Assembly: GCA_003281635.1 (NCBI GenBank)
Contig: QCBK01000002.1
Coordinates: forward strand, 53,229 to 117,228
From: Prochlorococcus sp. AG-347-G22
Lineage (GTDB): Bacteria; Cyanobacteriota; Cyanobacteriia; PCC-6307; Cyanobiaceae
Reading direction: 5' to 3'
Length of the DNA stretch: 64,000 nucleotides
A program made the translations under genes and the position numbers. The notes beneath the pieces were generated by a model. That model made no database searches. It saw only the letters and a program-made list of their open reading frames with translations, and was not told the origin of the DNA. Positions within the stretch are counted from its first letter, which is position 1, and every line of letters begins with the position of its first letter. This document shows positions 52,946-62,875 of this stretch, piece by piece.

Positions 52946-54469
52946 TTAAACCCTTCCAGGGATCCTTCTTGTGGTTTCGTCACCAAGCTTTTTGAATAAA
53001 CCAAATTCAACTTGGTCGCCAATCTCAGCATCAATACCAGCGAAGGAATTTCTGTAAAGTGTTCTAGAGGCGTGCCACCAGTGGCCAAACAAGAATAGCA
53101 ATCCGAAACATAAATGTGCATATGTAAACCATGCTCTTGGAGAACTTCGGAATACACCGTCAGATTTGTATGTCTCTCTGTCAAACTTGAATGCTTCTCC
53201 AAGTTGAGCCTTTCTGGCTAATCTTTTTACTACCGCAGGATCAGTGAATGTTTGACCATTAAGATCTCCACCATAGATTGTTGCAGTAATTCCAGTCTGT
53301 TCAAATGAATACTTTGCCTCAGCTCTTCTAAATGGAATATCTGCTCTTACATTACCTTCTTTGTCTTCAAGAATAACAGGAAAGTTTTCAAAGAAATTAG
53401 GTATTCTTCTAACTTCTAATTCGTTACCTTCTTTGTCTTGAAAAGCAATATGACCCTGCCAACCAGTTGGTAAGCCATCACCATTAACGAGAGCTCCAAC
53501 CCTGAATAAACCCCCTTTTGCAGGACTATTTCCAACATAATCGTAGAAAGCTAATTTCTCTGGTATCGAGGCATATGCTTCTTCCTTAGTTGCACCATCA
53601 TCTATAGCAGCTTGTACCCTTCTATTGATTTCAGTTTTAAAATAGCCGGAATCCCATTGATATCTGGTAGGACCAAACAATTCCACTGGAGTTGTCGCTG
53701 AACCGTACCACATTGTTCCTGAAACAACGAAAGAAACAAATAATACAGCAGCTAATGCACTTGCTAGAACACCTTCAAGGCTTCCAAGTTTCAGTGCCCT
53801 ATAAAGTCTTTCTCCAGGTCTATTGGTAATGTGAAAAATACCCCCAATAATTCCCATGAGACCAGCTGCTATGTGATTAGCAACAATTCCTCCTGGATTA
53901 AAGGGGTTAAATCCTTCTACTCCCCAAGAAGGGGCTACAGGCTCCACATGCCCAGTTAATCCATAAGGATCAGAAACCCAAATCCCAACGTTTGCGCAAT
54001 GAAATGCTCCAAAACCAAAGCATGTAAGTCCAGCTAGGAGAAGGTGAATCCCGAATATTCTTGGTAAATCAAGAGCAGGCTCACCAGTTCTTGAATCTTC
54101 CCATAAATCTAAATCCCAGTATGTCCAGTGCCAAATAGAGGCCAACATCAATAGTCCACTAAATACTATGTGAGCTGCTGCAACACCTTCAAAACTCCAA
54201 AACCCAGGATCAACTCCTGTAGCACCTGTAATATCCCATCCGTTCCAACTACTTGTGATACCTAGTCTTGCCATGAAAGGCATAACGTACATCCCCTGTC
54301 TCCACATTGGATTGAGAACAGCATCAGAAGGATCAAAAATGGCTAGTTCATAAAGAGCCATAGAACCGGCCCAGCCGGCTAATAATGCAGTATGCATAAG
54401 ATGCACAGCAAGTAGTCGACCTGGGTCATTAATAACTACTGTGTGAACTCGATACCAAGGCAATCCCAT
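52946..54469 (-). CDS. psbB: Photosystem II CP47 chlorophyll apoprotein
   Basis: 507 aa; [49 protein letters not shown]. Confidence 0.98.
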   Translation of the reverse strand: MGLPWYRVHTVVINDPGRLLAVHLMHTALLAGWAGSMALYELAIFDPSDAVLNPMWRQGMYVMPFMARLGITSSWNGWDITGATGVDPGFWSFEGVAAAHIVFSGLLMLASIWHWTYWDLDLWEDSRTGEPALDLPRIFGIHLLLAGLTCFGFGAFHCANVGIWVSDPYGLTGHVEPVAPSWGVEGFNPFNPGGIVANHIAAGLMGIIGGIFHITNRPGERLYRALKLGSLEGVLASALAAVLFVSFVVSGTMWYGSATTPVELFGPTRYQWDSGYFKTEINRRVQAAIDDGATKEEAYASIPEKLAFYDYVGNSPAKGGLFRVGALVNGDGLPTGWQGHIAFQDKEGNELEVRRIPNFFENFPVILEDKEGNVRADIPFRRAEAKYSFEQTGITATIYGGDLNGQTFTDPAVVKRLARKAQLGEAFKFDRETYKSDGVFRSSPRAWFTYAHLCFGLLFLFGHWWHASRTLYRNSFAGIDAEIGDQVEFGLFKKLGDETTRRIPGRV

Positions 54470-54692
54470 CGGTTAATTTCTAGTAACTATGCTGAATAAA
54501 CAGCTAAACATCACGATAGTAAGGGTTTTTTAGTCTTTGAGGGATTTTTGTAAATAAATTTATTTTATTGCAAAAATTGGGCAAATCAATTTGCAGGACA
54601 TAGATTACAAGGAATTTTTAGCAAAAAATTGTTAATATTTTGGTCACAATTCTCAAAGTAAAACGCCAAAATAAGAAAAATAACTAAAAAAA

Positions 54693-55055
54693 ATGACAAC
54701 TATCAGATTTATCCGTGAGGATTTAGAAGTTCAATGTAATCCTGGTGAAAATTTAAGGGATTTGGTAATGAGAGAAAATTTACAACTTTATGGATTAAAA
54801 GGTATTTTAGGAAATTGCGGAGGGGCAGGACAATGCAGTACTTGTTTTATTTCAGTTGAGGGAGGAAATAAAAATTCTTTGAGCCCTCTTACCTCTGTTG
54901 AAGAAGAAAAACTCAAAAATAGACCAGAAAATTGGCGACTTGCCTGCCAAACATTGATAAAATCATCCGCAGTGATATTAACAAAACCACAATCCCCTCC
55001 CTCAAATTTGGAAGAACTAAAAAAAATTAGTGAAAATAAAAAATTACCCCGTTAA
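54693..55055 (+). CDS. 2Fe-2S ferredoxin-like protein
   Basis: 120 aa; GNCGGAGQCSTCFISVEGG ... WRLACQTL cysteine pattern. Confidence 0.9.
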   Translation: MTTIRFIREDLEVQCNPGENLRDLVMRENLQLYGLKGILGNCGGAGQCSTCFISVEGGNKNSLSPLTSVEEEKLKNRPENWRLACQTLIKSSAVILTKPQSPPSNLEELKKISENKKLPR

Positions 55056-55159
55056 ATTGTTTAAGACTGTTAATCAGTTTATAAAATTTGTTTATTTTTC
55101 CACTTTATTCCAAGATATATGTCTATAGTCTTAATACCTTTTATTCAAATGCCAACTAA

Positions 55160-55312
55160 ATGGAAACAACTAACTTTGGATTCGTAGCAAGTCTTTTATT
55201 TGTAGGGGTGCCAACAATATTCCTTATAGGTTTATTTATTTCTACTCAAGATGGAGAAAAATCAAGCTTCTATTCTGATTCTAGTAAAGGTAGGCTTGGT
55301 CCAAAACGCTAA
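55160..55312 (+). CDS. psbM: Photosystem II protein PsbM (50 aa)
   Basis: Translation METTNFGFVASLLFVGVPTIFLIGLFISTQDGEKSSFYSDSSKGRLGPKR*. Confidence 0.95.
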   Translation: METTNFGFVASLLFVGVPTIFLIGLFISTQDGEKSSFYSDSSKGRLGPKR

Positions 55313-55320
55313 AGCTTTTA

Positions 55321-56193
55321 TTGATGCTTTGCATTTCTGTAGAAGAATTTTTATTTTGGAAAAAAAAGCAACTCTCTAAAGGAGGTAATCAACAATCTTT
55401 TGCTTTTTTACTTGATTGTATAGCCGGTATATCGACTAGTGATCTAAATTTGATAATTTTAAATCCGAAGGGAAACTTACTTTTAAAAAAAAACTTAGAA
55501 TTTTTAGAATCTGTTTGGGACGATCATTTACTAAACTCTTGCCCTGTCCAATATCTATGCGAAATAACTTTTTGGAGAGACTTAAAATTAAAAGTTACAA
55601 ACAAAGTACTCATTCCCAGACCAGAAACAGAGCTGATAGTTGATATTGTCTTCAATATATTTAGCAAGAAGTCAGAAAAATTATTTTTTGCAGAATTAGG
55701 AACTGGATCAGGCGCTATTAGTATTGCTTTGGCATTGTCTTATCCATTGAGCAAAGGATTAGCAACTGATATAGATCAAGATGTATTAGAAATAGCCGCT
55801 AAAAATTATATAAATTCTTCTAAACAATCAAATTTGAAATTTTTTTGTGGAGATTGGTGGTCACCTCTTGAAAGTTTTAAAGGAAAATTAGATTTCGCTA
55901 TTTCAAACCCCCCTTATATTCCAAGAGATACATATGAAAAATTACCCAAAGAAGTTAAAAATTTCGAACCAAAAGTTGCTTTATTAGGCGGCGAAGATGG
56001 TTTAAAGCATATTAGAGAAATAATACAAAAAGCACCATTATTCTTAAAAGAGAGGGGCTGGTTAATTTTAGAGAATCATCATGATCAAGGCGAAAAAGTA
56101 AAACAACTACTTATTAAAAATAAATTTACATCAATACAAATTTTGAATGATTTTTCAGGTATTGGTAGATTTACCATTGGAAGATATAAATAG
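55321..56193 (+). CDS. prmC: Release factor glutamine methyltransferase
   Basis: 290 aa; LIPRPETELIVD, FAELGTGSGAISIAL, FAISNPPYIPRD. Confidence 0.95.
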   Translation: MMLCISVEEFLFWKKKQLSKGGNQQSFAFLLDCIAGISTSDLNLIILNPKGNLLLKKNLEFLESVWDDHLLNSCPVQYLCEITFWRDLKLKVTNKVLIPRPETELIVDIVFNIFSKKSEKLFFAELGTGSGAISIALALSYPLSKGLATDIDQDVLEIAAKNYINSSKQSNLKFFCGDWWSPLESFKGKLDFAISNPPYIPRDTYEKLPKEVKNFEPKVALLGGEDGLKHIREIIQKAPLFLKERGWLILENHHDQGEKVKQLLIKNKFTSIQILNDFSGIGRFTIGRYK

Positions 56194-56216
56194 ATTATTG
56201 TAGGTTCATTATTTAA

Positions 56217-56798
56217 ATGAATTTAGTAGACTCAAAATCCGCGTTGAAAACTCTCAAAAGTGGTTTACCTATAATTTTCCCGACTGACACATTACCTGCA
56301 ATTGGATGCTTGCCAAAATTTTCAGAAATTATTTATGAGTTTAAAAAAAGAGATAGAGATAAACCTTTAATTCTTATGGGATCAGAATACAAACAATTAA
56401 TTGATTATGTTCACGAATCAGCTAAAGAAGATTATGAAAATATAGCTTCAAAATATTGGCCTGGAGCTCTGACAATGGTTGTCCCTGCATCAGAAAAGCA
56501 GAGTTCAATTCTAACAAGTAATGACCATACTCTTGGGTTGCGGATTCCAAATTTATATATAGCCCAATCTCTTATGAGAGAAACAGGACCATTGTTAACT
56601 TCAAGTGCAAATATTTCAGGTTTTAAAGGATCAATAGCAGTTGAAGGTATTGCTCTAGACTTCCCTTCTTTAAAAATATTAAGCCCTATCCCTTGGGAAA
56701 AAGGTAGTGGCAAAGCTAGTACTATTATATTCTGGCAAAAGAGCGGAGATTGGAGGTTGATTAGACAAGGAGAAATATTAGTTAGGGAATTGCATTAA
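56217..56798 (+). CDS. tsaC: Threonylcarbamoyl-AMP synthase (Sua5/YciO/YrdC)
   Basis: 193 aa; IIFPTDTLPAIGCLP, KKRDRDKPLILM, YWPGALTMVVPA, LTSSANISG. Confidence 0.93.
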   Translation: MNLVDSKSALKTLKSGLPIIFPTDTLPAIGCLPKFSEIIYEFKKRDRDKPLILMGSEYKQLIDYVHESAKEDYENIASKYWPGALTMVVPASEKQSSILTSNDHTLGLRIPNLYIAQSLMRETGPLLTSSANISGFKGSIAVEGIALDFPSLKILSPIPWEKGSGKASTIIFWQKSGDWRLIRQGEILVRELH

Positions 56799-56965
56799 TG
56801 TTTTTGTTATTATTTTTTGTTTTATTAATTCAATTTTTTACTTATTGGATATTTGAACCCCTTGCATCTTTTTTAGAGTATGTTCTTGAGATAAGATTTT
56901 TTCCTATCATTGCTCTGATAGGTTTAATTTTTTTATTTTCAGCAAAGAGTATTGAAAATAATTAA
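56798..56965 (+). CDS. Small hydrophobic protein (55 aa), start overlaps tsaC stop
   Basis: TAATG overlap; MFLLLFFVLLIQFFTYWIFEPLASFLEYVLEIRFFPIIALIGLIFLFSAKSIENN*, two likely TM segments. Confidence 0.6.
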   Translation: MFLLLFFVLLIQFFTYWIFEPLASFLEYVLEIRFFPIIALIGLIFLFSAKSIENN

Positions 56966-56977
56966 AAAAAATCAAAA

Positions 56978-57049
56978 TGCCGGCTAACAGATTTGAACTG
57001 ATGACCTTCGCTTTACAAAAGCGCTGCTCTACCGCTGAGCTAAGCCGGC
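56978..57049 (-). tRNA. tRNA-Thr (anticodon UGU)
   Basis: Reverse complement GCCGGCTTAGCTCAGCGGTAGAGCAGCGCTTTTGTAAAGCGAAGGTCATCAGTTCAAATCTGTTAGCCGGCA. Confidence 0.95.
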
Positions 57050-57113
57050 AATCTTTTCATCTTACAATTAGGGAGGGACAATTATCAGTATTTTTTTAGC
57101 TTTTTTAAATTTA

Positions 57114-57449
57114 TTACTTTTTGATATCTTTATTAGCTTTAACAGTTTTATCAGTTTTTTTAAATTTTATTTCTCCTGAAATAGTTCTTTTTATTGGTAA
57201 ATTGGCAACTAATGCGGTCATTCTATCCTCAGTCTCTAAGCTTACTGCTACTTCTTCAAAATCAATTTCAACATATTTAGCAACAACATCAAGAATTTCT
57301 TTCCTCATTTTATCTAAAAGATCGGTTGTTAAGGAACTCATATCAACTCTGTCATGAGCAAGTACAAGTTGTAATCTTTCTCTAGCTGTATTCGCACTAG
57401 ACGTCTCTCTGCCTAGTAATTTATTTATAAGATCTCTAAGAGTCATCAT
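57114..57449 (-). CDS. minE: Cell division topological specificity factor MinE
   Basis: 111 aa; [46 protein letters not shown]. Confidence 0.96.
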   Translation of the reverse strand: MMTLRDLINKLLGRETSSANTARERLQLVLAHDRVDMSSLTTDLLDKMRKEILDVVAKYVEIDFEEVAVSLETEDRMTALVANLPIKRTISGEIKFKKTDKTVKANKDIKK

Positions 57450-57450
57450 T

Positions 57451-58266
57451 TTAAAAAACCTTTGTTTGCATTAATCTCATGAATTTGTCTTTAAGACTTT
57501 TGCCCTCTTTTTTGGGATCGATAATTGGTACATCTTTATTTGTAAGTCTTTGAGAAACATTCAAATAACATTTTTTTGCAGGAGATCTTCCATCAGAAAG
57601 CGTAAGTGGCTCTCCTCTATTTGTACTTATTATTACCTGTTCATCTTCTAAAACAATACCTAACAAGGGCAAAGAAAGGATTCCTTGAACATCTTCGATA
57701 GATAACATTTCTTGACTAGCCATCATGTTAGGACGAACTCTGTTGATTACAAGTTGGATAGGCTCAATATCTGAAGTATTAAGAATCCCTATTACTCTAT
57801 CCGCATCCCGCACTGCGGATAATTCTGGGTTAGTAACAACAATAGCTTCTTTACATGCTGCAAGAGCATTTTTAAAGCCATCTTCTACACCAGCCGGACA
57901 ATCTACTAAGACAAAATCAAAGTTATCACTAAGTAACTCACTAATTTTTTTCATATCCTCGGGCTTCATCCAATCCAACATCCTTGGATCTCCAGCAGGT
58001 AGAAGAGCAAGATTAGGTTCTTTTTTATGTCTTACTAATGCTTGGTCAAGACGACAATTCTTGTCTAGAACATCTTGAGCCGTATAAATGATGCGATTTT
58101 CTAATCCCAGAAGAAGATCTAAATTTCTTAAGCCAAAATCAGCATCTAATACAGCAGTTGTCGCTCCGCTATTAGCAAGTGCTATACCAAGGTTTGCAGT
58201 TAAAGTTGTTTTACCAACCCCTCCTTTGCCTGAACAAATTAATATTGTGCGAGTTTTCTTCCCCAC
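57451..58266 (-). CDS. minD: Septum site-determining protein MinD
   Basis: 271 aa; [38 protein letters not shown]. Confidence 0.97.
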   Translation of the reverse strand: MGKKTRTILICSGKGGVGKTTLTANLGIALANSGATTAVLDADFGLRNLDLLLGLENRIIYTAQDVLDKNCRLDQALVRHKKEPNLALLPAGDPRMLDWMKPEDMKKISELLSDNFDFVLVDCPAGVEDGFKNALAACKEAIVVTNPELSAVRDADRVIGILNTSDIEPIQLVINRVRPNMMASQEMLSIEDVQGILSLPLLGIVLEDEQVIISTNRGEPLTLSDGRSPAKKCYLNVSQRLTNKDVPIIDPKKEGKSLKDKFMRLMQTKVF

Positions 58267-58377
58267 GATTTTAGAGATTTTTCAAATAATAAAGCCACTT
58301 GCAGAAAGTTAAATATTTTAAAGATTAAGTAATTCTTAAATTTATCTAGTTTGAATTAATTTATTGCAAATGATTGA

Positions 58378-59040
58378 TTAATTTTTACTTTCGATTATGT
58401 GTGGTTTGATAATTATCGTTTGTTCATGTATTACCGCAATTTCTGGATAACAATTTTTGGGCTTATCCTTTGGTCCAATGGCAATCACATCAGCAATTCT
58501 TATCTGTAAAGGGTTTAGATAAAGTGATGCAATAGAGGCATTTTTATTTCCACTTTTTCCTGCAAATGCGATCCCAAGTAATTTGCCCCAAACGTAAATA
58601 TTTTCCTTTGCGGAAACTATTGCTCCTGGATTAACGTCTCCAATAATGCATAGGTTTCCATTTGAAGATATTCTTTCACCCGATCGTACTGTTCCTTTGT
58701 GAAGAATGTCGTTTTTCTTTTTTGAATTGAATAATAGTAACTTATTTCTAATCTCTTGTTCTCTTAAAAAAGCTGAATCTATTTTTAAAAACTTTCCGCT
58801 TAGTACTGTATCTCTATTATTTGAGTAAATGCGCAAAGAACAAATGTTGATTTTGTCAAAATGGGTTTTTAATTTTACTAATTGATGACAATTTATCGAC
58901 TCATTGACTACAAAAATTTTTGCTTCTAAAGGTTCCTTGATCGAAGAAAAATTATTGAAAGTTTCATCAATATTATCTAAATTTAATAAAGAAAAAATTT
59001 CTAAATATTTACTTTTATTATTTTCTAAAACGATTTCCAT
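58378..59040 (-). CDS. minC: Septum site-determining protein MinC
   Basis: 220 aa; VRSGERISSNGNLCIIGDVNPGAIVSAKENIYVWGKLLGIAFAG; upstream of minD. Confidence 0.93.
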   Translation of the reverse strand: MEIVLENNKSKYLEIFSLLNLDNIDETFNNFSSIKEPLEAKIFVVNESINCHQLVKLKTHFDKINICSLRIYSNNRDTVLSGKFLKIDSAFLREQEIRNKLLLFNSKKKNDILHKGTVRSGERISSNGNLCIIGDVNPGAIVSAKENIYVWGKLLGIAFAGKSGNKNASIASLYLNPLQIRIADVIAIGPKDKPKNCYPEIAVIHEQTIIIKPHIIESKN

Positions 59041-59050
59041 TGAATTTAAT

Positions 59051-60307
59051 CTAGGAATTGTTTTTCATTAATGAAATTTCATTTTTAATTTCATCTTTTA
59101 TGATATCTGGGTAAATAATAAAGGAGCTTTCCTCAGATCTCATTAAAGTTTTTATTAATGCAGAACTATTTTCTAATGCGCTTTGATAGGTGCCATCCCA
59201 TATTTTTAATGCATTATTAGATTCAAAGCCTTTAAAAGACTTCTCCTTAATGCCACAAAATAATCCTGAATCATAACCATTTTTTTCGCATAATTTTGTA
59301 GCAAATGCGAGGATTTTTAATCTATTCACCTTACTTAAAAAACTTATGTCTGATGCCTTTAATAAATCTCTGTCAATAAACATTTTGCATAGTGTAGAAA
59401 GTGGCTCAAAAGATTCATCTTTCCATCTAATCAAATGATAATAAAAGGTTACATCATCATTTCTTATGAAATCATCAAAATCAACCTTTGAAGGTGAAAA
59501 AATCCATTTATATAAAGAATCATCTAACCAAATTTTCTTTTCATAATTATTTTTTATTGTGTGTAATATTTTTTCCAGAATCCATGTAGATATTTCGTTT
59601 ATCCTGTGGTTGTAGATTGTTTTATACATCAAGTTTCTTAGTACAAGGAAATGCTCAATTGCGATTACTCCTTTTGGTTTGATCCCGATATTCCCATCAG
59701 GTGAAAAGGTAAGTGCTGAAATAATTCTTTCTAAATCTACTAGTCCATAATTAGTACCTGTGTTGTAACTATCGCGTAAAAGATAATCGAGACGATCGCA
59801 ATCTATCTCACTACTTATCAATGTTTTTAAAGGTTTTGAAAATAGTTGTTTTGATTGAAATAATTCACCAATTTTTCTTGGTAATTCGTTGTCATACCTT
59901 TTGAGGATTGAATTTATTGGAGAATATTTTGTCACTAAGTTTTCAGACCATTGTTCATGATCATGCTTGAATATTGTTTCACTGGTATGGCTTAAAGGTC
60001 CATGACCTAAATCATGTAGAAGAGCTGCTCCATAAAGAACAAATTTATTTTCACAAAATGAAGATTTACTTTCAATTAATCTCTTATAAATTTTTCTAGC
60101 TATACAAAAAACACCAATTGAGTGGGTAAATCTACTCGATTCTGCACCATGAAAAAGTAATGATGCCGCTCCTAGTTGTTTTATTCTTCTTAGTCTTTGA
60201 AAAGCAACTGTATCAATTAATTCCATAATCATTAATTCTTCTGGCTTTCCTGCATCAAATACTATTTCTTTATGAATTGGGTCATGAAAAATTCTTTTAA
60301 TACTCAT
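59051..60307 (-). CDS. HD-domain phosphohydrolase (SAMHD1/YwfO-like dNTPase fold)
   Basis: 418 aa; FHDPIHKEIVFD, FQRLRRIKQLGAASLLFHGAESSRFTHSIGVF, LLHDLGHGPLSHTSE, EIDCDRLDYLLRDSYNTG. Confidence 0.92.
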   Translation of the reverse strand: MSIKRIFHDPIHKEIVFDAGKPEELMIMELIDTVAFQRLRRIKQLGAASLLFHGAESSRFTHSIGVFCIARKIYKRLIESKSSFCENKFVLYGAALLHDLGHGPLSHTSETIFKHDHEQWSENLVTKYSPINSILKRYDNELPRKIGELFQSKQLFSKPLKTLISSEIDCDRLDYLLRDSYNTGTNYGLVDLERIISALTFSPDGNIGIKPKGVIAIEHFLVLRNLMYKTIYNHRINEISTWILEKILHTIKNNYEKKIWLDDSLYKWIFSPSKVDFDDFIRNDDVTFYYHLIRWKDESFEPLSTLCKMFIDRDLLKASDISFLSKVNRLKILAFATKLCEKNGYDSGLFCGIKEKSFKGFESNNALKIWDGTYQSALENSSALIKTLMRSEESSFIIYPDIIKDEIKNEISLMKNNS

Positions 60308-60343
60308 TTTCTCAGTATTTTTTATTTATGATCTTTATCCATT

Positions 60344-61651
60344 TCAAGATTTAGTATCTTCATTGTTTAGTTCAATAGTTTGAACTGAAACTTCTTCTTT
60401 TTCTAGAAGAGACCCCAGAAATAATTCTGCATTCCTCACCCATTTATCATCAGTACTTCCATAATCACTTGTATCGGGGAGATCAAGCAATTTGTCAGGG
60501 GTCATACCTTGACCTTGAATATTATTTCCTTTGGGGGTTAAGTAACTAGCTACTGTTATAGCAATACCACTATCTTCTCCCAAACTTTTTAGGGATTGAA
60601 TTAAACCTTTCCCATAAGTTTGTTCTCCCATAAGAATTGATCTCTCATTATCTTGTAAAGAACCAGCAAGTATTTCACTAGCACTTGCGGTACCTTTATT
60701 TACTAAAGTCACCATTGGTCCATCAAAAGATGTCTCTTTTTGAGAAATAATTGCATCTTTGATCCCATTTCTATCTTTTGTCTCGACTACAGGTTTCCCA
60801 CTCAATAATGAGTCTGCAACTGCTATTCCTGAGCTTACAAGCCCCCCTGAATTATTTCTAAGATCTAAGATCAAGCCCTCAACCTCTTTCTCTTTTAACT
60901 CTTGAAGTGCCTCTTCAACTTTTTTGGGTACGCTTTCGCTGAATTGAGTTATCCTTAAATATCCTATCGTATGAGAATCGTCTCTTAATCTTTTTGTTCT
61001 AACTGGTCTGAGATCTACCGATCTCCTCTCTAAATCAACTTCTCTAATTTCTCCTGATTCAGAAGATAATTCAACTAAAACTTTTGTCCCCGATTCACCT
61101 CTTAACTTAGAGGCAGTACCCGCAAGCCCTAATTTTTCTGATGAGATTCCGTCAACTGTCTTTATCAATTCCCCGCTTACTATCCCAGCTTCTTCAGCTG
61201 GTGAACCCCCAAGAGTAGAGACAACTTTAACTTTATTGTTATCATCTTCACCTAATTGAAGCCCAACACCATTAATTTCACTACCAAAATTACTTGATTT
61301 AAGAAGTTCATAATCTTTTGGTCGTAAAACTCTCGTATAGGGATCGTCTAGGGGTCTTAACATATCTTCAATTGCGGAATAAGCCTCTTCACTTGTTTCA
61401 ATTTGTTTCTGTAATGTTTTTTGTCTAATTCGTTTCCATTGGATTTCATCAAACTTTTCTGGATCATAAAAACCTTCGTTTACCAAGGTCCAAGCGTCAA
61501 GTACTAATTGCCTGCTATCACTGAGAGCATCCACTCTTTCAATCAATAAAAGATTGATAGAAAAAACGATGATCATAGATGCAGTGATCAAAGTTTTGAA
61601 TGTTAAAAGTTTGTTAAAAGATGAATTCATTGGGTTAAGTGTTAACACCAA
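60344..61651 (-). CDS. ctp: Carboxyl-terminal processing protease (PDZ/S41)
   Basis: 435 aa; GVGLQLGEDDNNKVKVVSTLGGSPAEEAGI PDZ, LDLRNNSGGLVSSGIAVADSLL, NKGTASASEILAGSLQDN, GEQTYGKGLIQS. Confidence 0.94.
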   Translation of the reverse strand: MVLTLNPMNSSFNKLLTFKTLITASMIIVFSINLLLIERVDALSDSRQLVLDAWTLVNEGFYDPEKFDEIQWKRIRQKTLQKQIETSEEAYSAIEDMLRPLDDPYTRVLRPKDYELLKSSNFGSEINGVGLQLGEDDNNKVKVVSTLGGSPAEEAGIVSGELIKTVDGISSEKLGLAGTASKLRGESGTKVLVELSSESGEIREVDLERRSVDLRPVRTKRLRDDSHTIGYLRITQFSESVPKKVEEALQELKEKEVEGLILDLRNNSGGLVSSGIAVADSLLSGKPVVETKDRNGIKDAIISQKETSFDGPMVTLVNKGTASASEILAGSLQDNERSILMGEQTYGKGLIQSLKSLGEDSGIAITVASYLTPKGNNIQGQGMTPDKLLDLPDTSDYGSTDDKWVRNAELFLGSLLEKEEVSVQTIELNNEDTKS

Positions 61652-61700
61652 GTATAAGAATTTTAAGTAAGCTCTTTATATCAAAGCTAATTTTTTTTGG

Positions 61701-62357
61701 ATGGCGAATTCTTCATCTGTTTATGATTGGTTTCAAGAGAGGCTTGAAATCCAAGACATAACTGACGACGTAACTTCCAAGTACGTACCCCCTCACGTAA
61801 ATATTTTTTATTGTTTAGGAGGCATAACTTTAGTATGCTTCTTAATTCAATTTGCAACAGGTTTTGCAATGACTTTTTACTATAAGCCAACAGTTACACA
61901 AGCTTATAGTTCAGTAAGCTACTTAATGACAGATGTAAGTTTTGGATGGTTAATAAGATCTGTACATAGATGGAGTGCATCAATGATGGTTTTGATGTTA
62001 ATCCTTCATGTATTTAGGGTTTATCTTACCGGAGGTTTTAAAAGGCCAAGAGAATTAACTTGGGTTACAGGTGTTGTAATGGCAGTCATAACAGTCGCTT
62101 TTGGAGTTACAGGTTACTCTCTTCCGTGGGATCAGGTAGGTTATTGGGCAGTTAAAATTGTTTCAGGTGTTCCAGCTGCAATACCAGTAATTGGCGACTT
62201 TATGGTTGAACTACTTAGGGGTGGAGAAAGTGTTGGACAATCAACTTTAACCAGATTTTACAGCCTTCATACTTTTGTATTGCCATGGTCATTAGCTGTT
62301 TTCATGTTGATGCACTTTTTAATGATTCGTAAACAGGGCATTTCAGGTCCCTTATAA
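61701..62357 (+). CDS. petB: Cytochrome b6
   Basis: 218 aa; [63 protein letters not shown]. Confidence 0.98.
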   Translation: MANSSSVYDWFQERLEIQDITDDVTSKYVPPHVNIFYCLGGITLVCFLIQFATGFAMTFYYKPTVTQAYSSVSYLMTDVSFGWLIRSVHRWSASMMVLMLILHVFRVYLTGGFKRPRELTWVTGVVMAVITVAFGVTGYSLPWDQVGYWAVKIVSGVPAAIPVIGDFMVELLRGGESVGQSTLTRFYSLHTFVLPWSLAVFMLMHFLMIRKQGISGPL

Positions 62358-62390
62358 ACTTTTATACTTAAAACATTACAAGACTCCCTT

Positions 62391-62873
62391 ATGTCTACGT
62401 TAAAAAAACCAGATTTATCTGACCCAAAATTAAGAGCGAAACTAGCTAAAGGTATGGGCCATAACTATTATGGTGAGCCAGCTTGGCCCAATGATTTACT
62501 ATATATTTTCCCGGTAGTTATTCTAGGTACTATTGCCTGCGTAGTCGGACTAGCAGTCCTTGATCCTGCAATGTTAGGAGATAAAGCAAATCCATTTGCC
62601 ACCCCTTTAGAGATCCTCCCCGAATGGTATCTTTACCCAGTCTTCCAAATACTTAGGGTAGTTCCTAATAAACTTTTGGGTATCGCACTCCAAACATTAA
62701 TTCCACTTGGATTAATGGTTTTACCGTTTATCGAAAACGTTAATAAATTTTCTAATCCATTCAGAAGGCCAATAGCAATGTCTGTTTTCTTGTTCGGAAC
62801 TTTTTTAACAATATATCTAGGTATAGGAGCATGCTTGCCAATTGATAAATCACTGACATTAGGATTATTTTAA
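62391..62873 (+). CDS. petD: Cytochrome b6-f complex subunit IV
   Basis: 160 aa; [45 protein letters not shown]. Confidence 0.98.
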   Translation: MSTLKKPDLSDPKLRAKLAKGMGHNYYGEPAWPNDLLYIFPVVILGTIACVVGLAVLDPAMLGDKANPFATPLEILPEWYLYPVFQILRVVPNKLLGIALQTLIPLGLMVLPFIENVNKFSNPFRRPIAMSVFLFGTFLTIYLGIGACLPIDKSLTLGLF

Positions 62874-62875
62874 GC

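Noticed and set aside
52927-53202. 91 aa ORF overlapping psbB in an alternative reverse frame
   Set aside because: Fully inside conserved psbB; a spurious overlap.
55160-55312. Possible frameshift in psbM
   Set aside because: Recounted coordinates give 153 nt and an intact 50 aa PsbM.
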